Shown: positions 27,345 through 35,639, counted from the first letter of the stretch. The stretch is 41,557 nt of DNA from Microbacterium paulum (GCF_015707995.1 NZ_JAAGRY010000025.1:1-41557); one strand, 5' to 3'. Program-made: numbers and translations. Notes: generated by a model from the sequence alone, not told the origin.

Positions 27345-27802
27345 CTACAGCACCCACTTCAGGGCGGCCGCCGCGAGGCACAGTGCTGCGATGCCGGGGA
27401 AGAGGACGCGCGACGCGCGATCGCTGAGGATGTAGCGCCCCGGCATCCAGGCTGCGACGGCGAGGCCGACAGGTAGATGGCGACGATCGCGAGCAGCCCA
27501 CACGCGATCGCGACTCCCGCGAACAGCGCTCCGCGCCAGTGCCCCACCCGCTCGGCGGCCAGCGCGGCGAGCACGACCGAGAGGACCGCGGCGAGTGCGA
27601 ACGGCTGAGGCAGCGGGACGGCGTTGTATCCGAACAAGCCGACTGAGCCCCGACCCACGAGTCGCCATACGCGCTGATCGAGTCGACGATAACGCTGGGC
27701 AGGTGCCACGGCGCGTCGAGGATCCCCTCCAGCTGCAGGGCCGGGTCGGCGCCGCGGTGGTAGGTCGCGGCGATCGCCGCCGAGGCGTTGATGGCGCTCA
27801 TC
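27345..27802 (-). pseudogene. 3' fragment of IS-interrupted DUF2142-type gene
   Basis: Minus-strand coding remains spread over three frames. The first segment (from 27802) reads MSAINASAAIAATYHRGAD, then the ILDAPWHLPSVIVDSISAYGDSW block. A one-base shift near 27645 leads into GLFGYNAVPLPQPFALAAVL and two helices. Another shift near 27465 leads to VGLAVAAWMPGRYILSDRAS and a last helix ending ALKWVL. These are the C-terminal elements of DUF2142-type proteins, in order, and continue the 5' fragment at 30568-31515 across the insertion. Two frameshifts plus the insertion mean it is dead. The gap 27292-27344 after the GtrC-like gene holds nothing I recognise. Confidence 0.75.
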
Positions 27803-27849
27803 GAAATTCCCCAGAGTTGCTCGGCGGGTTCCAGGGATCGTCGCTACAC
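27803..27849 (+). repeat. IS30 left inverted repeat
   Basis: Pairs with 30521-30567. The inner 32 bases (from TGCTCGGCGGGTTCCAG to CGCTACAC) match except at one position. The outer 15 bases have five mismatches, so the true element tip may be either at GAAATTCC or at TGCTCGG. Confidence 0.8.
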
Positions 27850-27908
27850 CTGAGGTAAATGGGTGGGTATGAGATCTGGTTCAACGCGTCGTCCGGGGAC
27901 GGCAGCCG

Positions 27909-28618
27909 ATGGTGGACAAGCAGCGGTCGTTCGCGAAGCTACTTCAGCAGGGAATGTCGATCTCGGAGGCGTGCCGGCGTCTCGGGATCGACCGCAAGAC
28001 TGGGCACTGGTGGAAGAACGGCGGCGCGGTCGTCACGTCCACGGGCACGCGGATAATCGAACCCGTCATCGGGCGGTACCAGGGTAAGCCTGAGTCCGAC
28101 CGGTATCTCAGTGAGGCCGAGCGGGTGGTGATCGCGGACGGCCACCGGGCGGGGAAGTCGGCGCGGGCGATCGCGATGGAGCTGGGGCGCGCGGTCTCGA
28201 CGGTCGCTCGGGAGCTGACGCGCAACCGTGCCAGCGATGGTGCCTATCACCCGTTCACCGCGCACGCGCTCATGCGAACTCGCCGCCCGCGTCCGAAGCC
28301 TCGAAGGCTCGAGATGGACGCGGCGCTTCGGGGTCGGGTGCAGAAGCATCTCGACGAGCACTGGAGTCCCGAGCAGATCGCGCACGAGCTCGCGACGAAG
28401 CATGGATCGCCGATCGCGGTGGAGACGATCTACCAGGCGCTCTACGCGCCGACCCGCGTGATCGCACGGGATCCGCGGGCCGTGCTGCGAACCGGGCGCC
28501 CGCATCGACGTCCTCGCCGCCGCGGTGATCAGCGCCGGCCTCGGTTCATTGTGCCCATCACCCCGATCGACCAGAGACCAGCCGAAGTGCTGGAACGGGT
28601 CGAGCCTGGCCACTGGGA
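27909..28618 (+). pseudogene. IS30-family transposase, 5' part
   Basis: First 236 codons plus two bases of an IS30 transposase. It has an N-terminal helix-turn-helix (LLQQGMSISEACRRLGIDRKTGHWW), then a second DNA-binding block (SEAERVVIADGHRAGKSARAIAMELGRAVSTVARELTRN) and SPEQIAHELATKHGS with VETIYQALYA. It ends in PAEVLERVEPGHWE, just before the first catalytic Asp. The IS110 element enters here; read through the junction, the frame stops after two foreign codons. Joined at the GGA core to 30073-30526 it restores a 387-residue protein of normal length. Confidence 0.9.
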
Positions 28619-28633
28619 ATCTCAATGAAGTTG

Positions 28634-29839
28634 TCAAGCGGCAATCGGGGTGCTGTCGACTGCTGGTTCGGCGTAGGGGGTGTGGTCGCGGAGCATGGCC
28701 CAGGTCACGTTGATCCGGCGTCGCGCGAGAGCGATGAGCGCTTGTTTGTGTGACTTCCCCTCGGCGCGTTTGCGGTCGTAAAACGTCCTCGATGCGGGAC
28801 TGTTCTTCAGGCTCGAGAGCGCAGCGAGGTAGCAGGTGCGCAGCAGCCGACGGTTGAACCGGCGGGGCCGGTGGAGGTTGCCGTTGATGCGTCCGGAGTC
28901 GCGTGGAACGGGTGCGAGCCCGGCGACGCAGGCGAGCCTGTCGACGGTGTCGAAGTTGTCCAGGGTGCCGCCGATCTGCGCGAGGAATGTCGCGGCAAGG
29001 ACGGGGCCGAATCCGGGCAGGCTGAGCAGGATTTCGGCATCTTCGTGTTGGCCGTAGTGCTCGGCGATCTTCGCGTCGATTTCCGCGAGGTCCTCGTCGA
29101 TCGCGGTGATCCGGGCGGCGAGCCTCGTCACGAGGGCGGAGCCGACCGCTTCTGTCGCGAGAGCAGTGTGTTGCGCGTGCGCAGCATCGACGGCGGCCTG
29201 GGCGACCTTCGCGCTGTTGCGACAGCCGCGCCCCTTCAACCATGTCGCGAGTCGGGTGACGCCGACTCTGCGAAGGCTGTCGGGAGTCGTATAGCGGGAG
29301 AGGAGAGTGAGCGCGGCCTTGTTCTTGGAGTAGTCGAACGTCCGCTCCAGAGCAGGGAAGTACTCCAACAGCGTCGCGCGGAGGCGGTTGATCGCGCGTA
29401 CCCGGTCGTGGATGACGTCGAGGCGATGAGATGTCAGCAACCGCACGTCCACCGCGACCTGGTCCGCTCCCCGCACCGGTTGCAGGTCCGTCCGCATACG
29501 CGCCTGGTCGGCGATGATCTTCGCGTCCTTCGCGTCCGTCTTCCCATCACCGCGATAGGTTGCCGCGGCGTGGTGAACGATCCTGCCGGGGATATAGAGC
29601 ACCCGCTGTCCGTGCGCGGTGAGCAACGCGATCAGCAGCGCAGCGCCACCGGCGTTTAGATCTGTCGCCCAGCAGACTTCACCGTCAACAGCAAGCTCCG
29701 TGACCGCAGCGATGAGCTCGAGCAGCTCGGCCTCATCATTCTCGACGCGTTGAGACAGCAGGACAGTGCCGGCGTGGTCGATGACGACGCAATGGTGCGC
29801 CCGCTTCCCTGAGTCGATTCCAGCCCAAATCGTTTGCAT
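28634..29839 (-). CDS. IS110-family bridge-RNA-type recombinase
   Basis: 401 residues. The N-terminal RuvC-like DEDD domain begins WAGIDSGKRAHHCVV with Asp9 and continues through CWATDLNAGGAALL and GDGKTDAKDAKIIADQAR. A helical linker follows. The C-terminal Transposase_20 domain has the helix-hairpin-helix LLSLPGFGPVLAATFLAQIGG, then AGLAPVPRDSGRINGN with the candidate nucleophilic Ser, and LLRTCYLAALSSLKNSPASRTFYDRKRAEGK. Both halves are intact, so the element may be active. The ATG at 29839 follows the guide-RNA region. Such enzymes cut and rejoin DNA at sites chosen by their RNA. Confidence 0.95.
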   Translation of the reverse strand: MQTIWAGIDSGKRAHHCVVIDHAGTVLLSQRVENDEAELLELIAAVTELAVDGEVCWATDLNAGGAALLIALLTAHGQRVLYIPGRIVHHAAATYRGDGKTDAKDAKIIADQARMRTDLQPVRGADQVAVDVRLLTSHRLDVIHDRVRAINRLRATLLEYFPALERTFDYSKNKAALTLLSRYTTPDSLRRVGVTRLATWLKGRGCRNSAKVAQAAVDAAHAQHTALATEAVGSALVTRLAARITAIDEDLAEIDAKIAEHYGQHEDAEILLSLPGFGPVLAATFLAQIGGTLDNFDTVDRLACVAGLAPVPRDSGRINGNLHRPRRFNRRLLRTCYLAALSSLKNSPASRTFYDRKRAEGKSHKQALIALARRRINVTWAMLRDHTPYAEPAVDSTPIAA

Positions 29840-29878
29840 GATCGTGTTCCTTTCGGTCGGTTGTCTGGTCCCTGTTGA

Positions 29879-30016
29879 CGACCACGCCGGCACGTCCTTA
29901 CCCAACGATCAATGTCGCAATTCTCAATCAGCGGTCGAGCCATCAGCGGGCAGCGGGCGGCCATTCCCAGTGAGCCGTCCATGCGGCAGGGAGACCTGAG
30001 CCATACCCGCTGCCCG
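29879..30016 (-). ncRNA. Predicted IS110 bridge RNA with target- and donor-binding loops
   Basis: Read on the minus strand, the sequence folds into two stem-loops. The target loop is closed by an 11-bp perfect stem (30006-30016 with 29947-29957) and capped by an inner hairpin GCCG/CGGC (29974-29987). Its 5' side holds GTCTCCCT (29988-29995), matching target GTCCCCCT except for one base that allows a G-U pair. Its 3' side holds CACTGGGA (29965-29972), identical to the plus-strand target flank at 28611-28618. The donor loop is closed by CGACC/GGTCG (29933-29937 with 29879-29883). Its 5' side holds ATTGAGA (29922-29928), equal to the element's right end (28620-28626). Its 3' side holds GTAAGGA (29895-29901), equal to 30066-30072 at the left end. 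Guide order matches the known IS621 bridge RNA. The full transcript probably extends somewhat on both sides. Confidence 0.85.
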
Positions 30017-30072
30017 AGGGTGACCGAAACGCTACGACAATCTGCCTTCCGGCCTCCCCAACAACGTAAGGA

Positions 30073-30526
30073 GGGGGACTGCATCGTCGGCGCGTACAAC
30101 CGGTCCGCGATCGGCACCCTCGTCGAGCGCACCTTCCGCTACACGATCCTGCTTCACCTTGACGGCGAATCTCGAGCGGGCGCCGTCCGGGACCAGCTCA
30201 TCGCGACGTTCAGCGCGCTACCGCCGGAGATGCGGCGCGCGCTGACGTGGGATCAGGGCAGTGAGATGAGTCACCACCACACCGGCGCGGAAACAGTCGG
30301 CATGCCGGTCTACTTATGCGACCCCGGTAAGCCCTGGCAGAGGCCCACGAACGAGAACACCAACGGGCTCCTACGCGACTATTTCCCGAAAGGCACGAAT
30401 CTCCGCGTCCACACGGCCGAGGACCTTCAGCGGGTCAGCGACGAGCTCAACAGGCGGCCCCGCAAGACGCTCGACTGGAAGACACCCCACGAGCTCTTCG
30501 CTAGCATTCAGGAGAGAGCCGTGTAG
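30073..30526 (+). pseudogene. IS30-family transposase, 3' part
   Basis: Continues the transposase cut at 28618. It resumes with G-D-C-I-V-G (first catalytic Asp), then NRSAIGTLVERTFRYTILLHL, LTWDQGSEM (second Asp), PGKPWQRPTNENTNGLLRDYFPKG (catalytic Glu) and LNRRPRKTLDWKTPHELF. This is the full C-terminal DDE half of an IS30 enzyme. The TAG stop lies inside the right inverted repeat. The segment has no start of its own that would give a working enzyme. Confidence 0.9.
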
Positions 30527-30567
30527 CGACGATCGCTGGAACCCGCCGAGCAGAACCGAGGAATTTC
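30521..30567 (-). repeat. IS30 right inverted repeat
   Basis: Reverse-complement partner of 27803-27849 (41 of 47 positions). It contains the transposase stop codon. Confidence 0.8.
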
Positions 30568-31515
30568 AGTGAGCGCCGTCAGCGTCAGAGGTGAGGCGCA
30601 GGAGGGCGAGCGTCAGCGCCGCGGCGACGACGAGGTACCCCGCGAGGACCGACCACCCCACCCGCCGGACGCGCTCCCCGACGCAGCCGAGAAGCTGCGC
30701 CGGGATGAATCTCGACGGCGGGACGGCCAGCAGCAGGGCGAGCAGGATCGCGTACGACGGCTTGCCGAGAACGACGCCCAGTCCCGCCGCCGCGACGGTG
30801 ACGATGACGCCGGCGGGCGGATGCCCTCGGCCGAGGATCAATCGGAGCACCGCGGCGACGAAAACCAGGGCGGCGGCGTTGGCGTAGGTGTCGGCGGTGA
30901 TGTAGACCGCTTGGAACACCGCCTGCGGCAGCAGCGCGATCGCGAAGAGCAGCCACCGCACACGCAGTCCGCGCACGAGGCACAGAGCGAACCAGCCGCC
31001 CACGACGTACACGGCCGCATTGCAGAGTTTGGCCAAGAGAATGGCCCATCCCGCGCCGACGTCGAGCCATGAGGCGATCCGGAACCCGGCGGCGGCCGGC
31101 AGATACGCGATGAACGGCGAGGCGGCCGCATTGGAGCGGTCGAAGTCGACCGTCTCACCGCCCGAGCTGAGCGGCGCCCCCAGAGCTCAACCATCCGATG
31201 CGCATCGCGGAGGTCGCGGCGGTCCCACCACCCGGCCTCGCGGTCGATGACGTTCGAGATGGTGTGGCCGTGCATCTCCAGGTCGTGCAGGGCGCGGGGC
31301 ACCTCGGCGCCGAGGGTTACGCCGTCCTCGCGCGTGTACGGGGCCAGGTGCCCCTCACCGACCTGGTAGGCGCGCATGACGTGGGACTGCTCGTCGAGCC
31401 CCCACCCGGGAGGGGTCGCGACGACGAAGAAGCCCAGCGCGACCGCGCACAGGACGAGAAAGGCGGAAGAGGCACCCCACAGGCGAAGGATTCGCCGTGT
31501 CCTCGCGGGGCTAGT
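30568..31515 (-). pseudogene. 5' fragment of IS-interrupted DUF2142-type membrane gene
   Basis: It reads from just inside the wzt stop: a basic start (SPARTRRILRLWG), a first helix, and the family loop PPGWGLDEQSHVMRAYQVGEG. It continues to HRMVELWG, where a one-base slip in a run of five G near 31170 moves the frame to APLSSGGETVDFDRSN. Several helices follow, ending LRLTSDADGAH at the IS30 border. No ATG, GTG or TTG precedes the first helix in frame (the position after the wzt overlap is GTA), so the start may also be lost. The C-terminal part lies beyond the insertion at 27345-27802. It is a paralogue of the intact gene at 16331. Confidence 0.78.
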
Positions 31516-32734
31516 TACGCTCCGCGACCCGGATGCGTGCGGAGACGGTTCCCATTGTCGAGTCGTCGCCCAGGACGGTGAGCATCGCGGCCTGCATGAG
31601 GCCGTGGCTGCTGGGTTCGCTCACACCGGCGGCATTCGCGTTCACGTAGTACTGTCCGGGCCCGAAGTGGACGGCGTCGAGAGTGAGCTCCACCGACGTC
31701 GGACCCGAGATTGGGGCGAGCGTCACCCCGAGCACCTCGGTGTTCGAGGCGAGCACCATCTGCCCGAGCGGCGTGTCCATGCTGAAGCCGATCTCCCAGC
31801 GCTCGATCGGACGCAGGGAGTCGACGTTCACGCGGATGGTCAGCGGGTCGCCCTCGCGGACCTCGGTCTTGCTCCGCCCATCGGCATCGAGCAACTCGAC
31901 GGACTTCACCTGGATCGGGTGGATCGTCTCCGCAGCCGGCCCCTGGTCGGCTCGGCGCCCCTCCAGCACATTGCGGAGTGCCGTGATGGCGTCGCGCGTC
32001 CCGCCGTCGAACACGACCTGGCCGTCGCTGAGGACGACGCCTCGGTCACACAGTTCGGCCACCTGTTGTGCGGAGTGACTCACGAGGACGATCGTGCGCC
32101 CCTCCTCACGGAACTGATTGATGCGATCCATGCACTTGCGCTGGAACGCCTCATCGCCGACGGCGAGAACCTCGTCAACAAGCAGGATATCGGGGTCGGT
32201 GTGAACAGCGACCGCGAACGCGAGGCGCACATACATCCCAGACGAGTAGAACTTGACCGCCGTGTCGATGAACTCGCCGATCCCGCTGAACTCGACGATG
32301 TCGTCGAAGCGCTCGTCGACTTCCACGCGGCTCAGCCCCAGGATGGCGGCGTTGAGGTAAACGTTCTCGCGGCCGCTGAGGTCGGGATGGAACCCCGCAC
32401 CCAGCTCGAGCAGCGCCGCCATGCGCCCGCGACGCTCGATGGTTCCTTCGCTCGGCGTCACGATGCCGCCGATGAGCTTGAGGAGCGTGCTCTTGCCCGA
32501 GCCGTTGGCTCCCATGAGACCGACCGTGGTACCAGCCTCGATCGTCAGAGAGACTTCTTTGACCGCATAGAAATCTTGGCGGTAAGCCTTGCCGAGCCGG
32601 CCGAGGTGAACGATCCGATCCTTCAGACTGTTGTCTTTCCGAACGCGGAAACGCTTGGTGACGCCCGCCAAGCGAACGATGTCGGGGCGTGGTTGGACGC
32701 CGTCCCCTGCATCTGCTGTCGTGTCGTGTCGCAT
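31511..32734 (-). CDS. wzt: Polysaccharide ABC exporter ATPase (Wzt-like) with C-terminal glycan-binding domain, copy 2
   Basis: 407 residues. The ATPase domain has Walker A GANGSGKST (75-83), signature KFYSSGMYVRLAF, Walker B DILLVDEVLAVGD and switch His in VLVSHSAQQVAEL. From about residue 255 a beta-sandwich extension (VELLDADGRSKTEVREGDPLTIRVNVDS through LTLDAVHFGPGQYYVNANAAG) matches the Wzt C-terminal domain that recognises the capped end of O-polysaccharides. Copy 1 lacks this. The ATG at 32734 overlaps the permease stop (ATGA) and follows AGGAG; a GTG one codon earlier is too close to that site. The context with RgpF and rml genes points to a rhamnose-rich polymer. Confidence 0.94.
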   Translation of the reverse strand: MRHDTTADAGDGVQPRPDIVRLAGVTKRFRVRKDNSLKDRIVHLGRLGKAYRQDFYAVKEVSLTIEAGTTVGLMGANGSGKSTLLKLIGGIVTPSEGTIERRGRMAALLELGAGFHPDLSGRENVYLNAAILGLSRVEVDERFDDIVEFSGIGEFIDTAVKFYSSGMYVRLAFAVAVHTDPDILLVDEVLAVGDEAFQRKCMDRINQFREEGRTIVLVSHSAQQVAELCDRGVVLSDGQVVFDGGTRDAITALRNVLEGRRADQGPAAETIHPIQVKSVELLDADGRSKTEVREGDPLTIRVNVDSLRPIERWEIGFSMDTPLGQMVLASNTEVLGVTLAPISGPTSVELTLDAVHFGPGQYYVNANAAGVSEPSSHGLMQAAMLTVLGDDSTMGTVSARIRVAERN

Positions 32735-33645
32735 CACAGCTCCTGAGCGAAGTTGCCCTGCAGGCGAGTGAAGACGCGCTGCGCACCGATGAGCAGGACC
32801 AGACCGATGACACCGGCGATCAGCATCCGTAGGGCGAGGTGATCTGGATAATCACCGGCCCCTCCCGGGCCCCAGAACGCGCGATGGAATCCAAGCACGC
32901 CCAGAGTGATCGGATTCGCGGTGTAGATCTCGATCGTCCATGCGGGCAGGCCGAGTCGCGAGATGGCATCCGTGACCATGCTCCATGAGTAGACGATGGG
33001 AGAAGCCCACATGGCGAGCATCATGATCACCTCCGTGAGGTACTGGATATCGCGGAGGTACACGTTGGCCGCCGCGAGAAAAAGCCCGATGGCGAGCCCC
33101 CACACGGCCACGAGAAGCACAGACGGGAAGAACCAGAGCAACTGCGACGGCTCCGGTAGCGCTCGGAAGATGACGGCCGCGAAGAACAGGATCGCCAGCT
33201 GGATGAGGAACATGAACCCCGCGCCGCCGATCGCGGCGAGTGGGAAGATCTCGCGCGGCAGGTAGATCTTCTTGATCAAGCCCGCGTTGCCGACGATCGA
33301 GCCGGTCGACCCGAACACCATGTCGCTGAAGAAAGCGAACAGCGTTAGACCCGAGAAGAGATAGATCGCGAACTGGTCGATACCCTGGGCGGCGCGCAAG
33401 AACTGGCCGAGCACGATGTAGTACATGAGGAACTGGACGATCGGCCGGATCACCGTCCACAGGAACCCGAGGAAGCTGTCGCGGTAGCGCGCTTGCAGAT
33501 CGCGGCGCACCAGAAGCCCAAGCAGCTCCCGGTGACGCAAGATCTCCCGGATCTTCCCACCCGTTTGGGTGGAGCGGACTCCGGTGTCGTCGATGACGAT
33601 GAAGGGCTCTCGGGCGAGCCGGGCGAATCGGTCGGTCGTATCCAC
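32734..33645 (-). CDS. wzm: Polysaccharide ABC exporter permease (Wzm-like), copy 2
   Basis: 303-residue ABC-2 permease with six helices. The N-terminal cytosolic part ends RRDLQARYRDSFLGFLWTVIRPIVQFLMYY, the family amphipathic/gate helix. GLIKKIYLPREIFPLAAIG is the coupling region, and NVYLRDIQYLTEVIMMLAMWASPIVYSW is typical of Wzm/RgpC. It is translationally coupled to Wzt copy 2. It starts at a GTG, 50 bp downstream of the first RgpF-like gene. Confidence 0.93.
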   Translation of the reverse strand: MDTTDRFARLAREPFIVIDDTGVRSTQTGGKIREILRHRELLGLLVRRDLQARYRDSFLGFLWTVIRPIVQFLMYYIVLGQFLRAAQGIDQFAIYLFSGLTLFAFFSDMVFGSTGSIVGNAGLIKKIYLPREIFPLAAIGGAGFMFLIQLAILFFAAVIFRALPEPSQLLWFFPSVLLVAVWGLAIGLFLAAANVYLRDIQYLTEVIMMLAMWASPIVYSWSMVTDAISRLGLPAWTIEIYTANPITLGVLGFHRAFWGPGGAGDYPDHLALRMLIAGVIGLVLLIGAQRVFTRLQGNFAQEL

Positions 33646-33695
33646 TTGTTTCTAACTCGTTCGGGTCGGTCAATGATAGTCGGGGAGGACCCCCG

Positions 33696-35639
33696 TCAAT
33701 GCCTGGCGATCCGACGCGCCGCATTTCTGAGGGTGGCGCGCGGATGACGCAGTCGATGCCACCATCGGCCGACTCGCCGATCGGGCTCCAGTAGGCGTCG
33801 CAGCCGCGCCCCCGTACCCGGGTGATGCAGACGCATGTAGATGCGAGCGAAGTCTCGTAGCCGTCCCGTGCCCATGTAGCCGGCAAGCCGAAGGAACTCG
33901 ATCTGCTCGTAGGTGGCACCCGGAATCGTCGATGACAACTCATCGAAGTTGTACTCAAACGCGGTGTGACTGATCGAGAACTGCTCCGACGTCAGCACCG
34001 TTCGGCTGTGGTACCCGCGCTCCGCCGCAGCGTAGACGGGCATCCGCTCGAGGATGTGGGCGAGTCCGCCGTCTTGATAGGCCTCTCGACCACCGAATTG
34101 GTCGTAACGCCACTCGTGCGCGACGAGCGTTCGCAGCGCTGCCGGACGCCCGATGAACATCGAACCGTAGGGAGCGAGCGGCGTGAGGTCGTCGAGGGGG
34201 ACTCGGATACCGAGCGTCTCCGCGAGCACTTCGAAACCAGGTTTGTTCGACCACCACCCCCTCCCCATCGTCGGGTATCCGATGTGGATGGTCGGGGGGA
34301 AGACCAGACCCAGCCCAGGTTCGTTCTGGAACAGGGCGAGAAGATTCGCTGTGTATCCAGGGCTGTTCAGGAGGTTCTCGAACTGCTGCTCCTTGAAATG
34401 CCGCCCCACGTTGAAACCGTCCTGCGGCGTCTTCTTGGAGTGCAGCTTGACGACGATGTCGTAATCGTCGCTGAGCAGCACGTCCCGGCATCCGATCAGG
34501 AACGCACTCTGATCGCGACCGTCATTGGAGTCCACTACCCGTACGTCGACCGCCCGCGCCCGTCTTGGCCGATTCGCGATCGCTGCGGAAATCCGCTCCG
34601 CACGATCCGCGTCGGGCGTAGTCACGATGAGGTCGTACTCACCGGGCAAGGTGTCCACTCGGTCGAGGATCTCATCGGTCATCTCGTCGTAGAAGATGTG
34701 CGCGATGACGACCGTGCGGAACGGCTTCGACGGGTCGAAGGACACGTCCACGTCGGGGAGGACGGACAAAAGCCCCGCATCGGTGTTGAGATCTTTCGGC
34801 GGTACCGTCCGTGCGAGGTTCGCAAGCGCAAGCGCAATCGGATAGCCGAACAGCGCCATCTTCTCGAGCACCCACCGTCCGATCACCGCGAAGTGGTCGA
34901 GGTACGGGGGCGATTGGAAGAACACGCGGCGCTTCACGAGCGGACAACCCCGATCGAGCATCTCGTCGGCGTTGAGCAGCGACGGATTCTTCGTGTCGTA
35001 ATCGGTGTGGGGGTAGGCGGCGGCGTGGATGAACCCGGCATCGGAGAACCGCTCCGTGAACAGCGCCTCGTGCTTGAGGACCGCATCGAAATACGACGGC
35101 ATCTGCGGCAGATCCCGCCAATACTCGCGCCACGCCTCCGACAGGAACATCTCCCGACGCACCGCGATCCAGAATGACTGCAAGTGATACGGCAGCACCC
35201 CCTTGCCCGTGAACGGATTCGGCTCCTCCCGGGCATGATCGGTCATCCCCCAGAAATGCACGTCACGGGCATCCATCCGATCGAACACAGGACCGAACGG
35301 ACGCACCGGACCAAACCACGTGTCATTGGTCAGCACCACCTCGTCGAACTCGGCGATACCCTCCCCCACGTGCTCCAGCGCCTCCTTATGCGCCCAGATA
35401 TCGAACCCGACGTTCTCCCGCACCAGAATCTCATCCGACACCGGCTCCAACTTCGCCCGGCCCTCATCGGTCAACGCCCCATTGACAACCACCAGCACCC
35501 GCGACGCATGCTCCCGCAACCCCGCCAACGCGAACGCGACGAAATCATCCACACCACCACGCCGATCCCACACCACATACACCACAAGACGACGACCACC
35601 CACAGGGAACCGCACCGCCACAGTCGTATCGGAACTCAC
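33696..35639 (-). CDS. rgpF: Rhamnan synthesis protein F (RgpF-like), copy 1
   Basis: 647-residue RgpF-family glycosyltransferase (PF05045-type). The N-terminal domain has RRLVVYVVWDRRGGVDDFVAFAL, RENVGFDIWAHKEALEHV, LTNDTWFGPV and HFWGMTDHAREE. A second domain holds YDIVVKLHSKKTPQDG, the LGLVFPPTIHIGYPTMGRGWW block and APYGSMFIGRPAALR. RgpF proteins extend or branch rhamnose backbones in streptococcal rgp clusters. The GTG start overlaps the stop of copy 2 (GTGA). Residues about 14-212 come from a 600-bp stretch identical to copy 2, while the rest is clearly diverged, so the two enzymes probably differ in acceptor or linkage. Confidence 0.9.
   Translation of the reverse strand: MSSDTTVAVRFPVGGRRLVVYVVWDRRGGVDDFVAFALAGLREHASRVLVVVNGALTDEGRAKLEPVSDEILVRENVGFDIWAHKEALEHVGEGIAEFDEVVLTNDTWFGPVRPFGPVFDRMDARDVHFWGMTDHAREEPNPFTGKGVLPYHLQSFWIAVRREMFLSEAWREYWRDLPQMPSYFDAVLKHEALFTERFSDAGFIHAAAYPHTDYDTKNPSLLNADEMLDRGCPLVKRRVFFQSPPYLDHFAVIGRWVLEKMALFGYPIALALANLARTVPPKDLNTDAGLLSVLPDVDVSFDPSKPFRTVVIAHIFYDEMTDEILDRVDTLPGEYDLIVTTPDADRAERISAAIANRPRRARAVDVRVVDSNDGRDQSAFLIGCRDVLLSDDYDIVVKLHSKKTPQDGFNVGRHFKEQQFENLLNSPGYTANLLALFQNEPGLGLVFPPTIHIGYPTMGRGWWSNKPGFEVLAETLGIRVPLDDLTPLAPYGSMFIGRPAALRTLVAHEWRYDQFGGREAYQDGGLAHILERMPVYAAAERGYHSRTVLTSEQFSISHTAFEYNFDELSSTIPGATYEQIEFLRLAGYMGTGRLRDFARIYMRLHHPGTGARLRRLLEPDRRVGRWWHRLRHPRATLRNAARRIARH
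35002..35601. repeat. Perfect 600-bp direct repeat, copy 1
   Basis: Identical base for base by eye to 36936-37535 (offset 1934). It encodes the N-terminal domain of RgpF copy 1. Sharp edges: on both sides the sequences diverge at once. Third codon positions in this stretch use T more often (GAT, GGT, CGT, GTG GTG TAT) than the surrounding genes. Confidence 0.95.

Larger units (their letters stand above)
28619..30069 (-). mobile_element. IS110-family insertion sequence inside the IS30 transposase gene
   Basis: About 1,451 bp, oriented on the minus strand, with GGA present at both junctions (28616-28618 and 30070-30072). Removing the element and one GGA rebuilds the IS30 reading frame through H-W-E-G-D exactly. 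It lacks terminal inverted repeats, as expected for IS110. The 3' side is very short (15 bp after the recombinase stop), and the 5' side has 230 bp of non-coding DNA. That is the IS110-group layout in which the guide RNA precedes the recombinase gene. Confidence 0.9.
27803..30567 (+). mobile_element. IS30-family insertion sequence, itself interrupted by an IS110-family element
   Basis: Bounded by a 47-bp imperfect inverted repeat (27803-27849 and 30521-30567, 41 of 47 matching). It contains a two-part IS30 transposase gene. Without the inner element the IS30 copy would be about 1.31 kb. It splits a DUF2142-type membrane gene on the other strand. No direct target duplication is obvious. Instead the flanks are palindromic halves, GGCGCTCA (27793-27800) and TGAGCGCC (30570-30577). 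Confidence 0.85.

Noticed and set aside
25279..27801. An 840-codon frame antisense to the GT-C-like gene
   Set aside because: It is charged, low-complexity antisense sequence typical of high-GC DNA. Only the first 50 or so codons at its high-coordinate end match the DUF2142 remnant.
28619..30069. The IS110 recombinase starting further upstream at about 29905
   Set aside because: That extension (22 codons) would read through the guide-RNA region and lacks family similarity. The ATG at 29839 begins the conserved WAGID motif.
27790..30580. Direct target-site duplication around the IS30 element
   Set aside because: I tried tips at GAAATTCC and at TGCTCGG. Neither gives a matching 2-4 bp duplication on both sides.
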